Assembly: GCF_016801025.1 (NCBI RefSeq)
Contig: NZ_CP068983.1
Location: 2,713,501 to 2,777,500 of the forward strand
Length of the DNA stretch: 64,000 bases
Direction of reading: 5' to 3'
Origin: Paradevosia shaoguanensis
GTDB lineage: Bacteria; Pseudomonadota; Alphaproteobacteria; Rhizobiales; Devosiaceae
Below are positions 1-8,870 of the stretch, piece by piece; within the stretch, counting starts at the first letter, position 1; each line of letters opens with the position of its first letter. The notes under the pieces are model-generated. The model was not told the DNA's origin. It ran no database searches and was given only the letters and a program-made list of their open reading frames with translations. A program made the position numbers and the translations under genes.

Positions 1-3000
1 GCAACACAGCAGACAACGCCGCCATTTCGGCGCGGCTGACGCAGCCCCTGGGCGACGATCAAGCTTGGTCGCTTTCGGGGGAGGTGCGCTTTACTCCCGA
101 AATGCGTGGAACGGGGATAACGATCGAGTTCACCCCGGCCGGCGCCGGCGAGCCCAAGGTGCTTGATCGCTTCGAGATCGCCGGCGGGGGAGTGGTCCCC
201 TTTTCGCGGCCTCTCCAAATGCCAGGTGCAGGCGTGCTGACTGCGCGGCTTGATGCCGATGGCGCGGCGTTCGACGATCGCGTCGATTTCGTCATCGGCA
301 CCGAGCCCGCCACGCGCCGCGTGCTGCATATCGGCGTACCCGAGCAACCCATCGCGCGCCTTTCTGAAGCGATCGATGGTGTGACTGTCAGCGAGGCAGA
401 GACGTTGCCTGCAGATGCCGACGACTATGATCTCATAGTTGTCGATGGCGTCGAGGTCGACCGCGTGCCGCGTACCAATACGCTCTGGGTTGGCCTTGGG
501 CGTCTGAAGGGCGAGCCGCTGCCGGCCGTGCTTGCGGATGCTCGTCCGACCGGGTGGGACCTGGAGCATGTGCTTGCCAAGTCGGTGGGTTGGACGAACC
601 TGCATGTGAATGCAGCGTACGAACTGGCCGCTCCGGGGAACGGAGACGTACTGGTTCAAGCCGATGACGCGTCGCTTCTGTCCGTCGGGCGGGTGGAAGA
701 TGGGTATGACATTCGTCTCGCTTTCGATCCTGCGGAGAGCGACTGGCCTGAGCAGCCGAGTTTCGCGGTCTTCGGAGTAAGCCTCATGCAGATGCTTGGG
801 CCGCTGCCGGGCCAGGTTGTGGCCAAGCCCTGCATTGTCGGCTCGGTATGTCCTGTCGACGCGAAGCTTGTTGGCGGCAGTGTGCGTCTTCGTGGCGACG
901 AGGCTGCCCCGGCGGTGCTGGTAAGCGCATTCACTCCCCCGCGGGCGGGTGTCTACGAGATCGAGCGGAATGGTCGTACGGCCAGTATTGCCGTGCATCC
1001 GTTGATGAGTGACGAGAGCATGCTGGCTGTTGGCGAAGCCGCGATCGGTGAGATGCCGGAGCGCCCATTCGCGTTGTGGCGCTGGCTGGTGGGCGGCGCT
1101 GTGGTGGTGCTTCTCATCGAGGCCGTGGTCGCCGGACGAGGATCGGAAGGCTTTCTCTCTCGTAGGGCGCTGGCGGATGGTGCCGTTGCTCGCAGGCATC
1201 GCAAGGTAATCACGTTGCGCGCCGTGGCGCTCGCGCTGGCGATTTTGGCCTGGTTCAACCTGCCGTTCTGGATCTATCGGAACGACCAGGCAGTTGTCGC
1301 AATGGTCGGTCCATCTGACGAGCCGGTCGCCGGGGCGGAGACGGTCTTCGTCGGCGACGTGCCGCGACTGGTGCCGCGCGACAGCGGCGCTTTTGCAGGG
1401 GCGGGCGCCGACGCGATCAGGATGGCCGTGGCGATGCTGCCGCCGGATCGCCCGGGGCGCGTCATTGTCGGCGAGCAGGGGTCGGGGAATTTAGCGATGC
1501 TCGGGCCGGAATTGGCGACCCGCTCTGTTCCCGTCGACATGCTGCCAATGGAACCTGCACTTGCTCCCGATGCCGTCGCGCACTTGTTGGCTCCAGAGCA
1601 GGTATTTGCCGGCGATCGTTTCGAGCTCTCGGCGATCGTCCGCTCCGACCAGGCGATTAATGCCGACGTCGCAGTCAGCGATGCAGAGGGCGAGGTTTGG
1701 CGCGAGACGGTCCAACTCGCCCCGGGCAGCAATCGGTTCGCCATACCGGTGTCGGCGATTGCGCCAGGCGCGCAGGCCTATCGGATGTCGGTAGACGTGC
1801 CGGGCGATGTACGGTCTGCCAACAACGACGACGGTGCTGTTGTTGATGCGATCCTACCCGGTCGGATCGCGGTGGTCTCGGGACAAAGCGGTCGGGGCTC
1901 CGCTTTTGCGGCGATGCTCGAAGGGCAGGGGTTCGATGTCGATGTCATCGCCGCCGCGAACGCCCCCGAGACGATCGACGGCTGGCTGAGCTATTCCGGC
2001 ATCGTGCTCATGAACCTGCCGGCTATCGATCTGCCGATCGCGCGGCAGGAGCTGATCCGTAGCGCCGTGGCCGAGCACGGCCGCGGACTCATGATCCTGG
2101 GCGGAGCCAACAGCTTCGGCCCGGGTGGATATCTCGAAACGCCGCTCGATGCGCTTTCGCCCATATCGAGCCGCATTCCGCGTGACAAACCAGGCGTGGC
2201 CATCGTCTTCGTGCTCGATCGGTCGAGTAGCATGAAGCAGGCGGTGGGGCCGGTGACCCGCCTCGATATCGCCAAGCAGGCAACGCTGGCAGCCATCGAT
2301 CTGCTCAATCCCGAGAGCGAAGTATCGGTGGTGACGTTCGATTCCGCAGCGCGGCTGACCGTACCGCTCACCAGTGTCACCAACAAGGAATTCATCGAGC
2401 GGTCGGTCAATCAGGTGAGCCTTGGCGGCGGCACTGCGCTTTATCGCGGGCTTTCGACCGGCTTTGCACAATTGCGTGGCGTCGATGCCTCGGCGCGCCA
2501 CATCGTGGTGATGACCGACGGTCAGAGCCAGCCTGCGGACTATTCCGGATTGATGGCGAGCATTCGCGGCGAGGGCATCACGGTTTCCTCCGTGGCCATC
2601 GGCGAGGATTCCGAGATCGAACTCATCGAGACGCTGGCGCGCGATGGCGGCGGCCTGTTCCACGCCACAACCGACTTTGCCGCCTTGCCATCCATCCTCT
2701 CGCAGGAAGCGATGTTGCTGGCGGGCGATCCGACGGAGACACACAGTGCGCAGCCGTACTGGGTGGACCGCGAGGCGCAGTTCCTCGCGGGCATGGGCGA
2801 GGCGTTTCCCGCGATCGAAGGGTTCGTACTCGCCACCGCCAAGCCCGAGGCGACGATGCATGCCATGGTCGAGGATCAGTTCGGCGAGCCAGTGCCGCTC
2901 CTCGCATCGTGGCGCTACGGCAATGGGCAGGTGCTGGCCATGACCACGGACGCCGCCGGCGATTGGACGCGGTCGTGGCAGGCGAGCGAGGACTATCCGA

Positions 3001-3524
3001 GGCTCTTCAGCCAGGCGCTGCGCGCATTCCTTCCCGGGAACGAAAGTACTGACCCGCGCATCATCGCCGAGCGGGAGGGAGATATCGTGCAGCTACGCGT
3101 CACTAACGTCGGCGGTAGCGCGCTGGAAGCCGTCGGTCCTGACGGCAGCCGCGAGCCGGTCGCTCTCAAGGCGTCCAGCGACGGTTCTCTTGCAGGCTCG
3201 TTCGTTCCTCGCCTTCCTGGCGAATACCGCTTCGCGCTCGCCGATGGCAGTGCCGAGACTGGGCTCTATCTCGCCTATCCGGCTCGTCTCGACTGGTCAC
3301 GGTCAAAGGGCGATCTGCCGGAACTCGTTGCCGCGACCGGAGGTCGGGTGCTCGCGAGCCGGAGCGATCTGCAACTGCCCGATGCGGGGCGTTGGGCGAT
3401 GGTGCCGTTCGGGCTCGTCTGGCTCGGTCTGGTTTTGCTGATTTTCCTCGCGGAGCTGGCGCTCCGCTACACCGACATTTTCAACCGCTTTGGCCGTCCG
3501 GCCCGGGTCCAGCCAACAGGATAA
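1..3524 (+). CDS. Membrane-anchored vWA/GATase-like protein, 5' end cut by window
   Basis: The frame is open to the first base, so the GTG at 84 is probably internal and the N-terminus lies outside the window. Counting from 84, two membrane segments lie near residues 330-350 and 377-398, a class I glutamine-amidotransferase-like fold near 590-690, and a vWA domain near 700-870 with the MIDAS elements DRSSSM, GGGTALY and VMTDGQ. A last membrane helix is near 1112-1132. Proteins of this build accompany MoxR ATPases and DUF58 proteins, both of which follow directly. The role is presumably envelope-associated complex assembly; the substrate is unknown. The MIDAS residues look intact. The family call is firm, the function is not. 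Confidence 0.85.
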   Translation, partial: NTADNAAISARLTQPLGDDQAWSLSGEVRFTPEMRGTGITIEFTPAGAGEPKVLDRFEIAGGGVVPFSRPLQMPGAGVLTARLDADGAAFDDRVDFVIGTEPATRRVLHIGVPEQPIARLSEAIDGVTVSEAETLPADADDYDLIVVDGVEVDRVPRTNTLWVGLGRLKGEPLPAVLADARPTGWDLEHVLAKSVGWTNLHVNAAYELAAPGNGDVLVQADDASLLSVGRVEDGYDIRLAFDPAESDWPEQPSFAVFGVSLMQMLGPLPGQVVAKPCIVGSVCPVDAKLVGGSVRLRGDEAAPAVLVSAFTPPRAGVYEIERNGRTASIAVHPLMSDESMLAVGEAAIGEMPERPFALWRWLVGGAVVVLLIEAVVAGRGSEGFLSRRALADGAVARRHRKVITLRAVALALAILAWFNLPFWIYRNDQAVVAMVGPSDEPVAGAETVFVGDVPRLVPRDSGAFAGAGADAIRMAVAMLPPDRPGRVIVGEQGSGNLAMLGPELATRSVPVDMLPMEPALAPDAVAHLLAPEQVFAGDRFELSAIVRSDQAINADVAVSDAEGEVWRETVQLAPGSNRFAIPVSAIAPGAQAYRMSVDVPGDVRSANNDDGAVVDAILPGRIAVVSGQSGRGSAFAAMLEGQGFDVDVIAAANAPETIDGWLSYSGIVLMNLPAIDLPIARQELIRSAVAEHGRGLMILGGANSFGPGGYLETPLDALSPISSRIPRDKPGVAIVFVLDRSSSMKQAVGPVTRLDIAKQATLAAIDLLNPESEVSVVTFDSAARLTVPLTSVTNKEFIERSVNQVSLGGGTALYRGLSTGFAQLRGVDASARHIVVMTDGQSQPADYSGLMASIRGEGITVSSVAIGEDSEIELIETLARDGGGLFHATTDFAALPSILSQEAMLLAGDPTETHSAQPYWVDREAQFLAGMGEAFPAIEGFVLATAKPEATMHAMVEDQFGEPVPLLASWRYGNGQVLAMTTDAAGDWTRSWQASEDYPRLFSQALRAFLPGNESTDPRIIAEREGDIVQLRVTNVGGSALEAVGPDGSREPVALKASSDGSLAGSFVPRLPGEYRFALADGSAETGLYLAYPARLDWSRSKGDLPELVAATGGRVLASRSDLQLPDAGRWAMVPFGLVWLGLVLLIFLAELALRYTDIFNRFGRPARVQPTG

Positions 3525-3528
3525 CGCC

Positions 3529-4566
3529 ATGACAGTCATTTCCACACTCAAGCCCGCCGATGGACGAGGAGAGCCGCGCATGGACCGAGAGGCCTTGGAT
3601 ACGCTTCTGAAATCGCTGCGCGATGCACGGTCGGAAATCGGCCGGGTGGTTCTCGGGCAGCACGAGATCGTCGAGCAATTGCTGATCGGCCTCATCGCTG
3701 GCGGCCATGTGCTGCTGGAGGGGCCGCCGGGCGCCGGCAAGACCCTGCTGGTCAAGACGCTGGCAGACGTGACCGGATTGAGCTTTTCGCGCGTGCAATT
3801 CACCCCCGACCTGATGCCGGCCGACATCACCGGCTCACTTGTGCTTACGCCCGACGGGGCAGGCCACGATGTGCTCAAGTTCCAGCCGGGGCCGATTTTC
3901 ACCCAGCTCCTGCTGGCCGACGAAATCAACCGCGCGACCCCGCGAACGCAATCGGCCCTGCTCGAAGCCATGCAGGAGAGGACGGTGAGTGCCGCCGGCA
4001 CCAGCATGAAGCTGCCGCAGCCTTTCTGCGTGCTGGCGACGCAGAACCCCATCGAGATGGAAGGCACCTATTCCCTGCCGGAGGCGCAGATCGACCGGTT
4101 CATGTTCCGCATCGATGTCGGTTATCCGAGCGCGGAGACGCTGGCCTCCATCCTCCACGCCACGACCGGCGCCGAGCAGCCCGTTGCCAGGCGCATCCTG
4201 ACGCCTGAGGAAATACTCTCGATCCAGGCGCTCGTCCGCACCGTGCCGATTGCCGAGCATGTCCGCAACGCGGTGGCGCTATTCGCCCTTGCCACCCAGC
4301 CCGGCGCGAAAGAAGCGAGCAAGGACGTGCAGCGTTTCGTGCGCTTCGGGCTCAGCCCGCGCGGTGCGCAGGCCCTGGTGATGGCTGCCAAGGCGCATGC
4401 CTTGCTGGCGGGTCGCTACAATGTAGCGATCGAGGATATTCGCGCCGTGCTGATGCCGGCGCTGCGGCACCGCGTACAGCTCAATTTCGAGGGCAGCGCC
4501 GAAGGCGTTTCGCTCGAGGGCCTGATCTCCAAGCTCTTCGAACACAGTGTGAAGGCCGCTTCGTGA
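3529..4566 (+). CDS. MoxR family AAA+ ATPase
   Basis: A 345-residue AAA+ ATPase. Walker A is GPPGAGKT near residue 65, Walker B is LLADEIN, and the sensor-type motif ATQNP follows. The ATG at 3529 is preferred over the upstream TTG at 3490 because AGGA sits about 8 bases before it and the TTG start would overlap the preceding gene. It begins 4 bases after the vWA gene stop and overlaps the DUF58 gene, so the three are surely co-transcribed. MoxR ATPases act as chaperone-like motors working with vWA partners (family knowledge). The gene order vWA then MoxR then DUF58 is unusual, since MoxR normally leads. Confidence 0.93.
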   Translation: MTVISTLKPADGRGEPRMDREALDTLLKSLRDARSEIGRVVLGQHEIVEQLLIGLIAGGHVLLEGPPGAGKTLLVKTLADVTGLSFSRVQFTPDLMPADITGSLVLTPDGAGHDVLKFQPGPIFTQLLLADEINRATPRTQSALLEAMQERTVSAAGTSMKLPQPFCVLATQNPIEMEGTYSLPEAQIDRFMFRIDVGYPSAETLASILHATTGAEQPVARRILTPEEILSIQALVRTVPIAEHVRNAVALFALATQPGAKEASKDVQRFVRFGLSPRGAQALVMAAKAHALLAGRYNVAIEDIRAVLMPALRHRVQLNFEGSAEGVSLEGLISKLFEHSVKAAS

Positions 4567-5438
4567 AACCGGATTCGCGCCTGCTCGAAAAGCTCGTCGT
4601 TGCCCGTTACCGCCTGCACCAAGCGAAAGCCTCGGTGGGCGTGGGGGATCGGCAGTCGAGTGCCAAGGGCGCGGGAATGGAATTCGCTTCGCATCGGCCC
4701 TATCGAGAGGGTGACGACGTCCGCAATCTCGATCCGCGGCTCATGGCGCGATTGGGTGAGCCGTTTGTGCGGGAATATTTCGTCGACAGGCAATTGCCGG
4801 TCTATGTGATCCTGGATGGGTCGGCGTCGATGCAGCAGGGCAAGCCCGGCAAGTTCGAGACCGCGGCAATGCTGGCGCAGGTGCTTGGTTTCGTTGCGTT
4901 GGCCTCGGGTGACCAGGTTCGAATCGGCGTGACCGGAAACGCCGCGGTCGATTGGTCGCCGCGCCTCCAGGGCCAGAGCCGAGCGGATATGCTTTTCGAT
5001 TGGGTCGGCGGGCGTCGTATTGGCGGGAAGACCAGTTTTTCTACCGCGCTTCGGCAGGCGCGCGGCGTGTTGACGCAGGCGGCGCTGGTCATCCTCATCA
5101 GCGACTTCATGGACGAAGGGGTCGAGCGGGAGCTCAAGCTGCTCACCGAGGGGCGGCATGACATGATTGCCATTCACATGGCCTCTCCCCAGGAAATCGA
5201 CCCGTCTGCACTGGGGGGCGGGCCGGTGACGCTTCGCGATGCCGAGTCCGGCGAAGCGATTGATATGTCGCTCAATCCCACCATCGTTGCCCGCTATCGC
5301 GAGGTTTTCTCGCGCTGGCAATCCACTCTGCGCGACACCATGACGCGCGCACAGGGCCGATACTTCTTTCTATCGTCAAGCGCAGATCTGGAACAGTTTA
5401 TCAGTCGAGATCTGCGAGGGAGGAACGTATTTGCATGA
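4563..5438 (+). CDS. DUF58 domain-containing protein
   Basis: A 291-residue protein starting at GTG 4563, four bases inside the end of the MoxR gene, which implies translational coupling. The DUF58 hallmark region is clear: YREGDDVRNLDPRL near residue 50, then a vWA-like fold with DGSASM (residues 84-89) and LISDFMDEG. DUF58 proteins are the usual partners of MoxR ATPases. No membrane segment is visible, so it is probably a cytosolic member of the complex. It is the last gene of the operon. Confidence 0.9.
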   Translation: MKPDSRLLEKLVVARYRLHQAKASVGVGDRQSSAKGAGMEFASHRPYREGDDVRNLDPRLMARLGEPFVREYFVDRQLPVYVILDGSASMQQGKPGKFETAAMLAQVLGFVALASGDQVRIGVTGNAAVDWSPRLQGQSRADMLFDWVGGRRIGGKTSFSTALRQARGVLTQAALVILISDFMDEGVERELKLLTEGRHDMIAIHMASPQEIDPSALGGGPVTLRDAESGEAIDMSLNPTIVARYREVFSRWQSTLRDTMTRAQGRYFFLSSSADLEQFISRDLRGRNVFA

Positions 5439-5475
5439 AATTGTACCTGGCGCGGCATGAACCGAAAGTCGGACT

Positions 5476-5500
5476 GACCGATGCAATGTTTGCATTGGTC
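5476..5500 (+). terminator. Stem-loop after the MoxR/DUF58 operon
   Basis: An 11-bp stem (5476-5486 with 5490-5500, one G-T wobble) with the 3-base loop TGT. No T-run follows, so it may be a weak terminator or an mRNA 3' stabiliser. It lies 38 bases after the DUF58 stop. Confidence 0.4.
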
Positions 5501-5538
5501 GCTCAAAATTGACCTTGTTATCGTCTTCCCACTCAAGC

Positions 5539-5559
5539 CCGGCCTAATTCCGAGGCCGG
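5539..5559 (+). promoter_or_regulatory. Leader hairpin before the M20 peptidase gene
   Basis: A perfect 7-bp inverted repeat, CCGGCCT (5539-5545) and AGGCCGG (5553-5559), with a 7-base loop. It ends 5 bases before the purine-rich ribosome binding site at 5565-5573. It could modulate translation or end transcription from upstream. Confidence 0.35.
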
Positions 5560-5578
5560 TGAATAAGGGAGAGAAACA

Positions 5579-6916
5579 TTGAATTTCATGAGCAAAAAAT
5601 TCCTGTCGACGGCCGCCCTGGCTGCAGTGCTGATGGCCAGCACTTCGGTCCTGGCGCAGGAAGCTGCTCCGGCCGCCGCCGTTGATCCGGCGCAATACAC
5701 CCAGGCGGTGGACTCGATCCTTGCAAATGCCAAGTTCGAAGCTGCCGTCAAGCACATGGACGACACCTACGACCAGCTGCTCGCCGAGTTCGAAGAGCTG
5801 ACCGAAATCCCGTCCGGTCCGTTCATGGAAGAAAAAATTTCTGCGCGTTATGCCGAGCTGCTCACTGCGGCTGGCCTGACCGACGTCAAGGTCGACGAAG
5901 AGGGGAATTCGATCGGCCTTTGGAAGGGTACTGCCGGCGACGGCAAGTTCCTCGTCGTTTCGGCTCACCTTGATACGGTGTTCCCGGAAGGCACTGACGT
6001 CAACATCCAGTGGAAGGGCACCGAAGCCCATGCTCCTGGCGTGCGTGACGACAAGATGAGCACCGCGATCCTCCTGGCCTATGCTCGCGCCATGAAGGAA
6101 GCCGGCATCCAGACCAAGGACGACATCCTCTTCGTGGGTACCGTGGGCGAGGAAGGCCCGGGCGACCTGCGCGGCGTGCGCTACCTCTTCAACGAGGGCG
6201 AGTACAAGGACAAGATCAAGGGCTTCTTCTCGGTTGAAGGCGGCTCGGCCGGCAGCGCCACCGTTGGTGGCACGGGCTCGGTTCGTTACCGCGTTCACTT
6301 CAAGGGTCCGGGCGGCCACAGCTTCGGTGCCTTCGGTCTCGTGAACCCGGCCTATGCCCTGGCCGACTTCATGACCACCTTCTCGCAGATCCAGGTTCCG
6401 GCCAATCCGAAGACCACCCATAGCGTGGGCATTCTCGATGGCGGCACGTCGGTCAACTCGATCCCGTTCGCGGTGTCGGCTGAAATCGACATGCGCTCGA
6501 ACGATCCGTCCGAGCTGGACAAGGTTCACGAGCGCATGAAGGTCATTGCCGACCAGGCCGTGGCCAATGAAAACGCGCGCCGCTCGGTCGCTGAAGGCCC
6601 GATCACCGTCGAGCTCGAGCAGATCGGCCTGCGTCCGGCCGGCCAGACCACCGAAGACACCGACATCTTCCAGATGACCAAGGCCGCTTTCCAGGCGACG
6701 GTTGGTGACTTCAAGGGCGAAGGCTTCGGCTCGACCGACTCCAACATCCCGATGAGCCTGGGCATCCCGGCGCTCACGATCGGTGCCAATAGCGGCATCG
6801 GCGGTCGTGGCCACTCGCTCGACGAATGGCTGGAGACCGCCAAGGACAAGACCCTGCCGAACATGCGTGCCACGCTCGCCGTGGTCCTCGCCAATGCCGG
6901 CATGGCCAACGAGTAA
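5579..6916 (+). CDS. Secreted M20-family metallopeptidase
   Basis: A 445-residue zinc peptidase with an N-terminal signal peptide: basic MSKKF, hydrophobic stretch, cleavage after VLAQ-type residues near 27. M20 metal-site motifs are visible: SAHLDTV (HxD), VRDDK, GEEGPGD and the carboxylate in VEGG, plus a late GRGHS histidine. The substrate is probably a peptide or acyl-amino acid in the periplasm (inference). The track start TTG 5579 has AAGGGAGAG 5-9 bases upstream; the ATG at 5588 is the alternative but sits about 14 bases away. It lies 99 bases before the metal-uptake-like genes, from which a hairpin separates it. Confidence 0.9.
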   Translation: MNFMSKKFLSTAALAAVLMASTSVLAQEAAPAAAVDPAQYTQAVDSILANAKFEAAVKHMDDTYDQLLAEFEELTEIPSGPFMEEKISARYAELLTAAGLTDVKVDEEGNSIGLWKGTAGDGKFLVVSAHLDTVFPEGTDVNIQWKGTEAHAPGVRDDKMSTAILLAYARAMKEAGIQTKDDILFVGTVGEEGPGDLRGVRYLFNEGEYKDKIKGFFSVEGGSAGSATVGGTGSVRYRVHFKGPGGHSFGAFGLVNPAYALADFMTTFSQIQVPANPKTTHSVGILDGGTSVNSIPFAVSAEIDMRSNDPSELDKVHERMKVIADQAVANENARRSVAEGPITVELEQIGLRPAGQTTEDTDIFQMTKAAFQATVGDFKGEGFGSTDSNIPMSLGIPALTIGANSGIGGRGHSLDEWLETAKDKTLPNMRATLAVVLANAGMANE

Positions 6917-6931
6917 GACCTGAGGGAAACC

Positions 6932-6956
6932 GCCCGCCGGCCAGAAGCCGGCGGGC
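6932..6956 (+). terminator. GC-rich stem-loop after the peptidase gene
   Basis: A perfect 10-bp stem, GCCCGCCGGC (6932-6941) and GCCGGCGGGC (6947-6956), with a 5-base loop. It starts 15 bases after the stop codon. There is no U-tract, so partial termination or transcript stabilisation fits better than full intrinsic termination. Confidence 0.5.
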
Positions 6957-7015
6957 AATGCATCTGAAGGAGACGGCGCAGGCTGTCTCTTTCGCAATTA
7001 GAGGGAGATTGCAGA

Positions 7016-7459
7016 ATGATTACACGTCGTACCTTTGGTGCCGGCCTTGTGGGGCTTTCCGCCCTGCCGCTGCTGTCGACGCCGAGCCGCGCCGAAACGC
7101 CCCGCATCCGCATGGGCATGCTCTATGACTACGACAAGGACATGGCCTTTTCCGATACGGCCAACGAGCTTGCCGGTTCGGTCGTCGAGATCCAGGGCTT
7201 CATGGCGCCGCACCTCAAGGTGGATTCGGATTTCTTCATCCTGTCGAACCAGCCGGTCGATACCTGCCCCTTCTGCGAAAGCGAAGACGCATGGATCGAC
7301 ACCATCATTTTCGTGGTGATGCGCGAGCGGCAGGAAGCGATCAATCCGGGTACGCTGATCTGGACGCGTGGCACGCTCGATATCGGGCCGGCTGTCGATG
7401 AAGCCACCGGTTTCGTGAGCCGCGTCCGTCTGCTGGACGCCGATTTCTACCGCGCCTGA
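7016..7459 (+). CDS. DUF3299-like exported protein with Tat-type signal
   Basis: A 147-residue protein whose N-terminus (TRRTFGAG then a hydrophobic stretch ending PSRA) looks like a twin-arginine signal. The mature part contains GFMAPHLKV and a TCPFCES cysteine motif, which resemble DUF3299 proteins from memory. Such proteins are encoded with FtsX-type ABC transporters in zinc-starvation operons, and here a TlpA-like protein, an ABC ATPase and a permease follow. The ribosome site AGAGGGAGA lies just upstream. The CPFC pair could bind metal or be redox active. The family call is moderate. Confidence 0.65.
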   Translation: MITRRTFGAGLVGLSALPLLSTPSRAETPRIRMGMLYDYDKDMAFSDTANELAGSVVEIQGFMAPHLKVDSDFFILSNQPVDTCPFCESEDAWIDTIIFVVMRERQEAINPGTLIWTRGTLDIGPAVDEATGFVSRVRLLDADFYRA

Positions 7460-7524
7460 GGTCAGGCAGCGGCCGGAATGCGTGGGGCATTCGCGGGCCG
7501 CTTGAGCAGTAGAGTTTTTCGGCG

Positions 7525-8055
7525 ATGGCACCGATCAAGACTATTGCTGCGGCCCTGGCCGTGGCAGCAGCCGTCTTCGGTCTGTGGTGGTTCACCAGCA
7601 TGGGCAGCCGGCAGGTCATGGCGATCGATGCGCCGCTGCCAGGCTTTGCACTCGAAGCGATCGAGGGAGTTGAGGGTTCCGGCTTCGACCAGTCTGCGCT
7701 CAAGGGCCGGGTAACGCTGCTCAATGCCTTTGCCAGCTGGTGCATTCCCTGCCGCGCGGAGCACCCGCTTCTGGTGGAGATAGCGGGCAGGGGGGACGTC
7801 ACCGTTCTGGGCATGAACGTTGCCGATCTGCCCGAGAGCGCCGTGGCATTCCTCGATGAACTGGGGAACCCCTATCTGCGGGTCGGAGCCGACCCGAACA
7901 AGACCGTTGCCAACCGACTTGGGCTGGTTGGCCTGCCACACACTTTCATTGTCGACCCGGAAGGCCACCTGCTGATGAGCCGTCCCGGGCCGATCGACCG
8001 AAAATTCCTGGAAGTCGACCTGCCCAGGATCCTGGCCGGCACCGCCCATCGCTGA
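7525..8055 (+). CDS. TlpA/DsbE-like thiol-disulfide oxidoreductase
   Basis: A 176-residue thioredoxin-fold protein with an N-terminal membrane anchor or signal (residues 5-22) and the active site WCIPC within NAFASWCIPCRAEHPL. The cis-proline region appears later as GLPHTFIVDPEGH. It is therefore periplasmic and probably reducing. Its position between a CPFC-bearing exported protein and an ABC transporter suggests it keeps metal-binding cysteines of the neighbour reduced (inference). A CcmG-like role in cytochrome maturation is less likely, as no ccm genes are nearby. Confidence 0.85.
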   Translation: MAPIKTIAAALAVAAAVFGLWWFTSMGSRQVMAIDAPLPGFALEAIEGVEGSGFDQSALKGRVTLLNAFASWCIPCRAEHPLLVEIAGRGDVTVLGMNVADLPESAVAFLDELGNPYLRVGADPNKTVANRLGLVGLPHTFIVDPEGHLLMSRPGPIDRKFLEVDLPRILAGTAHR

Positions 8056-8118
8056 GGCTTATGCAGAATTCGCATTGGCCATGCGTGAAATGGATTGCTA
8101 GCGTTTTTGCAATGGTGG

Positions 8119-8135
8119 CCCACCGACACGGTGGG
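8119..8135 (+). promoter_or_regulatory. Hairpin directly before the ABC ATPase ribosome site
   Basis: A perfect 7-bp stem, CCCACCG (8119-8125) and CGGTGGG (8129-8135), with a 3-base loop. It ends 2 bases before the strong Shine-Dalgarno GAGGAGG (8138-8144). A separate inverted repeat ATTGC (8094-8098)/GCAAT (8109-8113) lies upstream and could be an operator. The function is unproven. Confidence 0.35.
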
Positions 8136-8156
8136 CAGAGGAGGCACCTAAATTCA

Positions 8157-8870
8157 ATGATACGGCTTACGAATATATCTGCGCGCTTTGTCGATCCCAT
8201 GGGAGGGGAGATACAGGCGCTGCAATCAGTATCACTGCAATTCGAACCTGGTAATTTCTACACGATCATTGGGCCGTCGGGTTCCGGCAAAACCACTCTT
8301 CTGCACATCATTGCAGCTATACTTAAGCCGAGCTCGGGCGACGTTCATGTTGGTGACGTCGAATTGGGCAAGCTGAATGAGGGCCGGCGCGACGCGTGGC
8401 GGCGCCAGAATTGTGGCCTCATCTTTCAGGATTTTCGTCTCATCGAGGAATTAGGCCCGCTGGCCAATGTGTTAGTGCCTTCCTGGTTCACCAGCATGGT
8501 GACCAGGCCGGCCATGCGCAGCCGCGCCGAGGCGCTGCTGTCCCATTTCAAGGTTCCGTCGCGCTCCGGCCCGGTGGCGGCATTGTCGCGTGGGCAGCAG
8601 CAGCGCATCGCCATGGCGCGCGCACTTCTACTTGAGCCCGAGATCATTCTGGCCGACGAACCGACTGCGAGCGTCGACAAGGCAAATGCCGAATTGATCA
8701 TCGAGGAAATGCATAACCTCGCGCGTCAGCGGAAGACAGTGATCTGCGTCAGCCATGACGAGCGCGTGGCTCGTCGGGCCGATCATGTGTTCGAAATCGA
8801 AGACGGGCGCCTGGTGCGCGACAGGGACGAGGCTGCGCCGCGGGTGGCTGCCGAGGGGGTGTCGTCGTGA
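8157..8870 (+). CDS. ABC transporter ATP-binding protein (LolD/MacB-like)
   Basis: A 237-residue ATPase with Walker A GPSGSGKT, Q-loop region GLIFQDFRLIEEL, Walker B IILADEPT and the switch histidine in VSHDE. The signature loop is LSRGQQQR instead of LSGGQ, a small deviation. The ATG at 8157 is chosen over the 5' extension at 8061 because GAGGAGG precedes it by about 12 bases and the MIRLTN start matches the family. The stop overlaps the permease start by 4 bases. The pair is of the FtsX/MacB class, which couples ATP use to periplasmic mechanical work rather than to classical solute channels. Confidence 0.9.
   Translation: MIRLTNISARFVDPMGGEIQALQSVSLQFEPGNFYTIIGPSGSGKTTLLHIIAAILKPSSGDVHVGDVELGKLNEGRRDAWRRQNCGLIFQDFRLIEELGPLANVLVPSWFTSMVTRPAMRSRAEALLSHFKVPSRSGPVAALSRGQQQRIAMARALLLEPEIILADEPTASVDKANAELIIEEMHNLARQRKTVICVSHDERVARRADHVFEIEDGRLVRDRDEAAPRVAAEGVSS

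Noticed and set aside
5509..5537. Promoter with -35 TTGACC before the peptidase
   Set aside because: No acceptable -10 lies 16-18 bases downstream.
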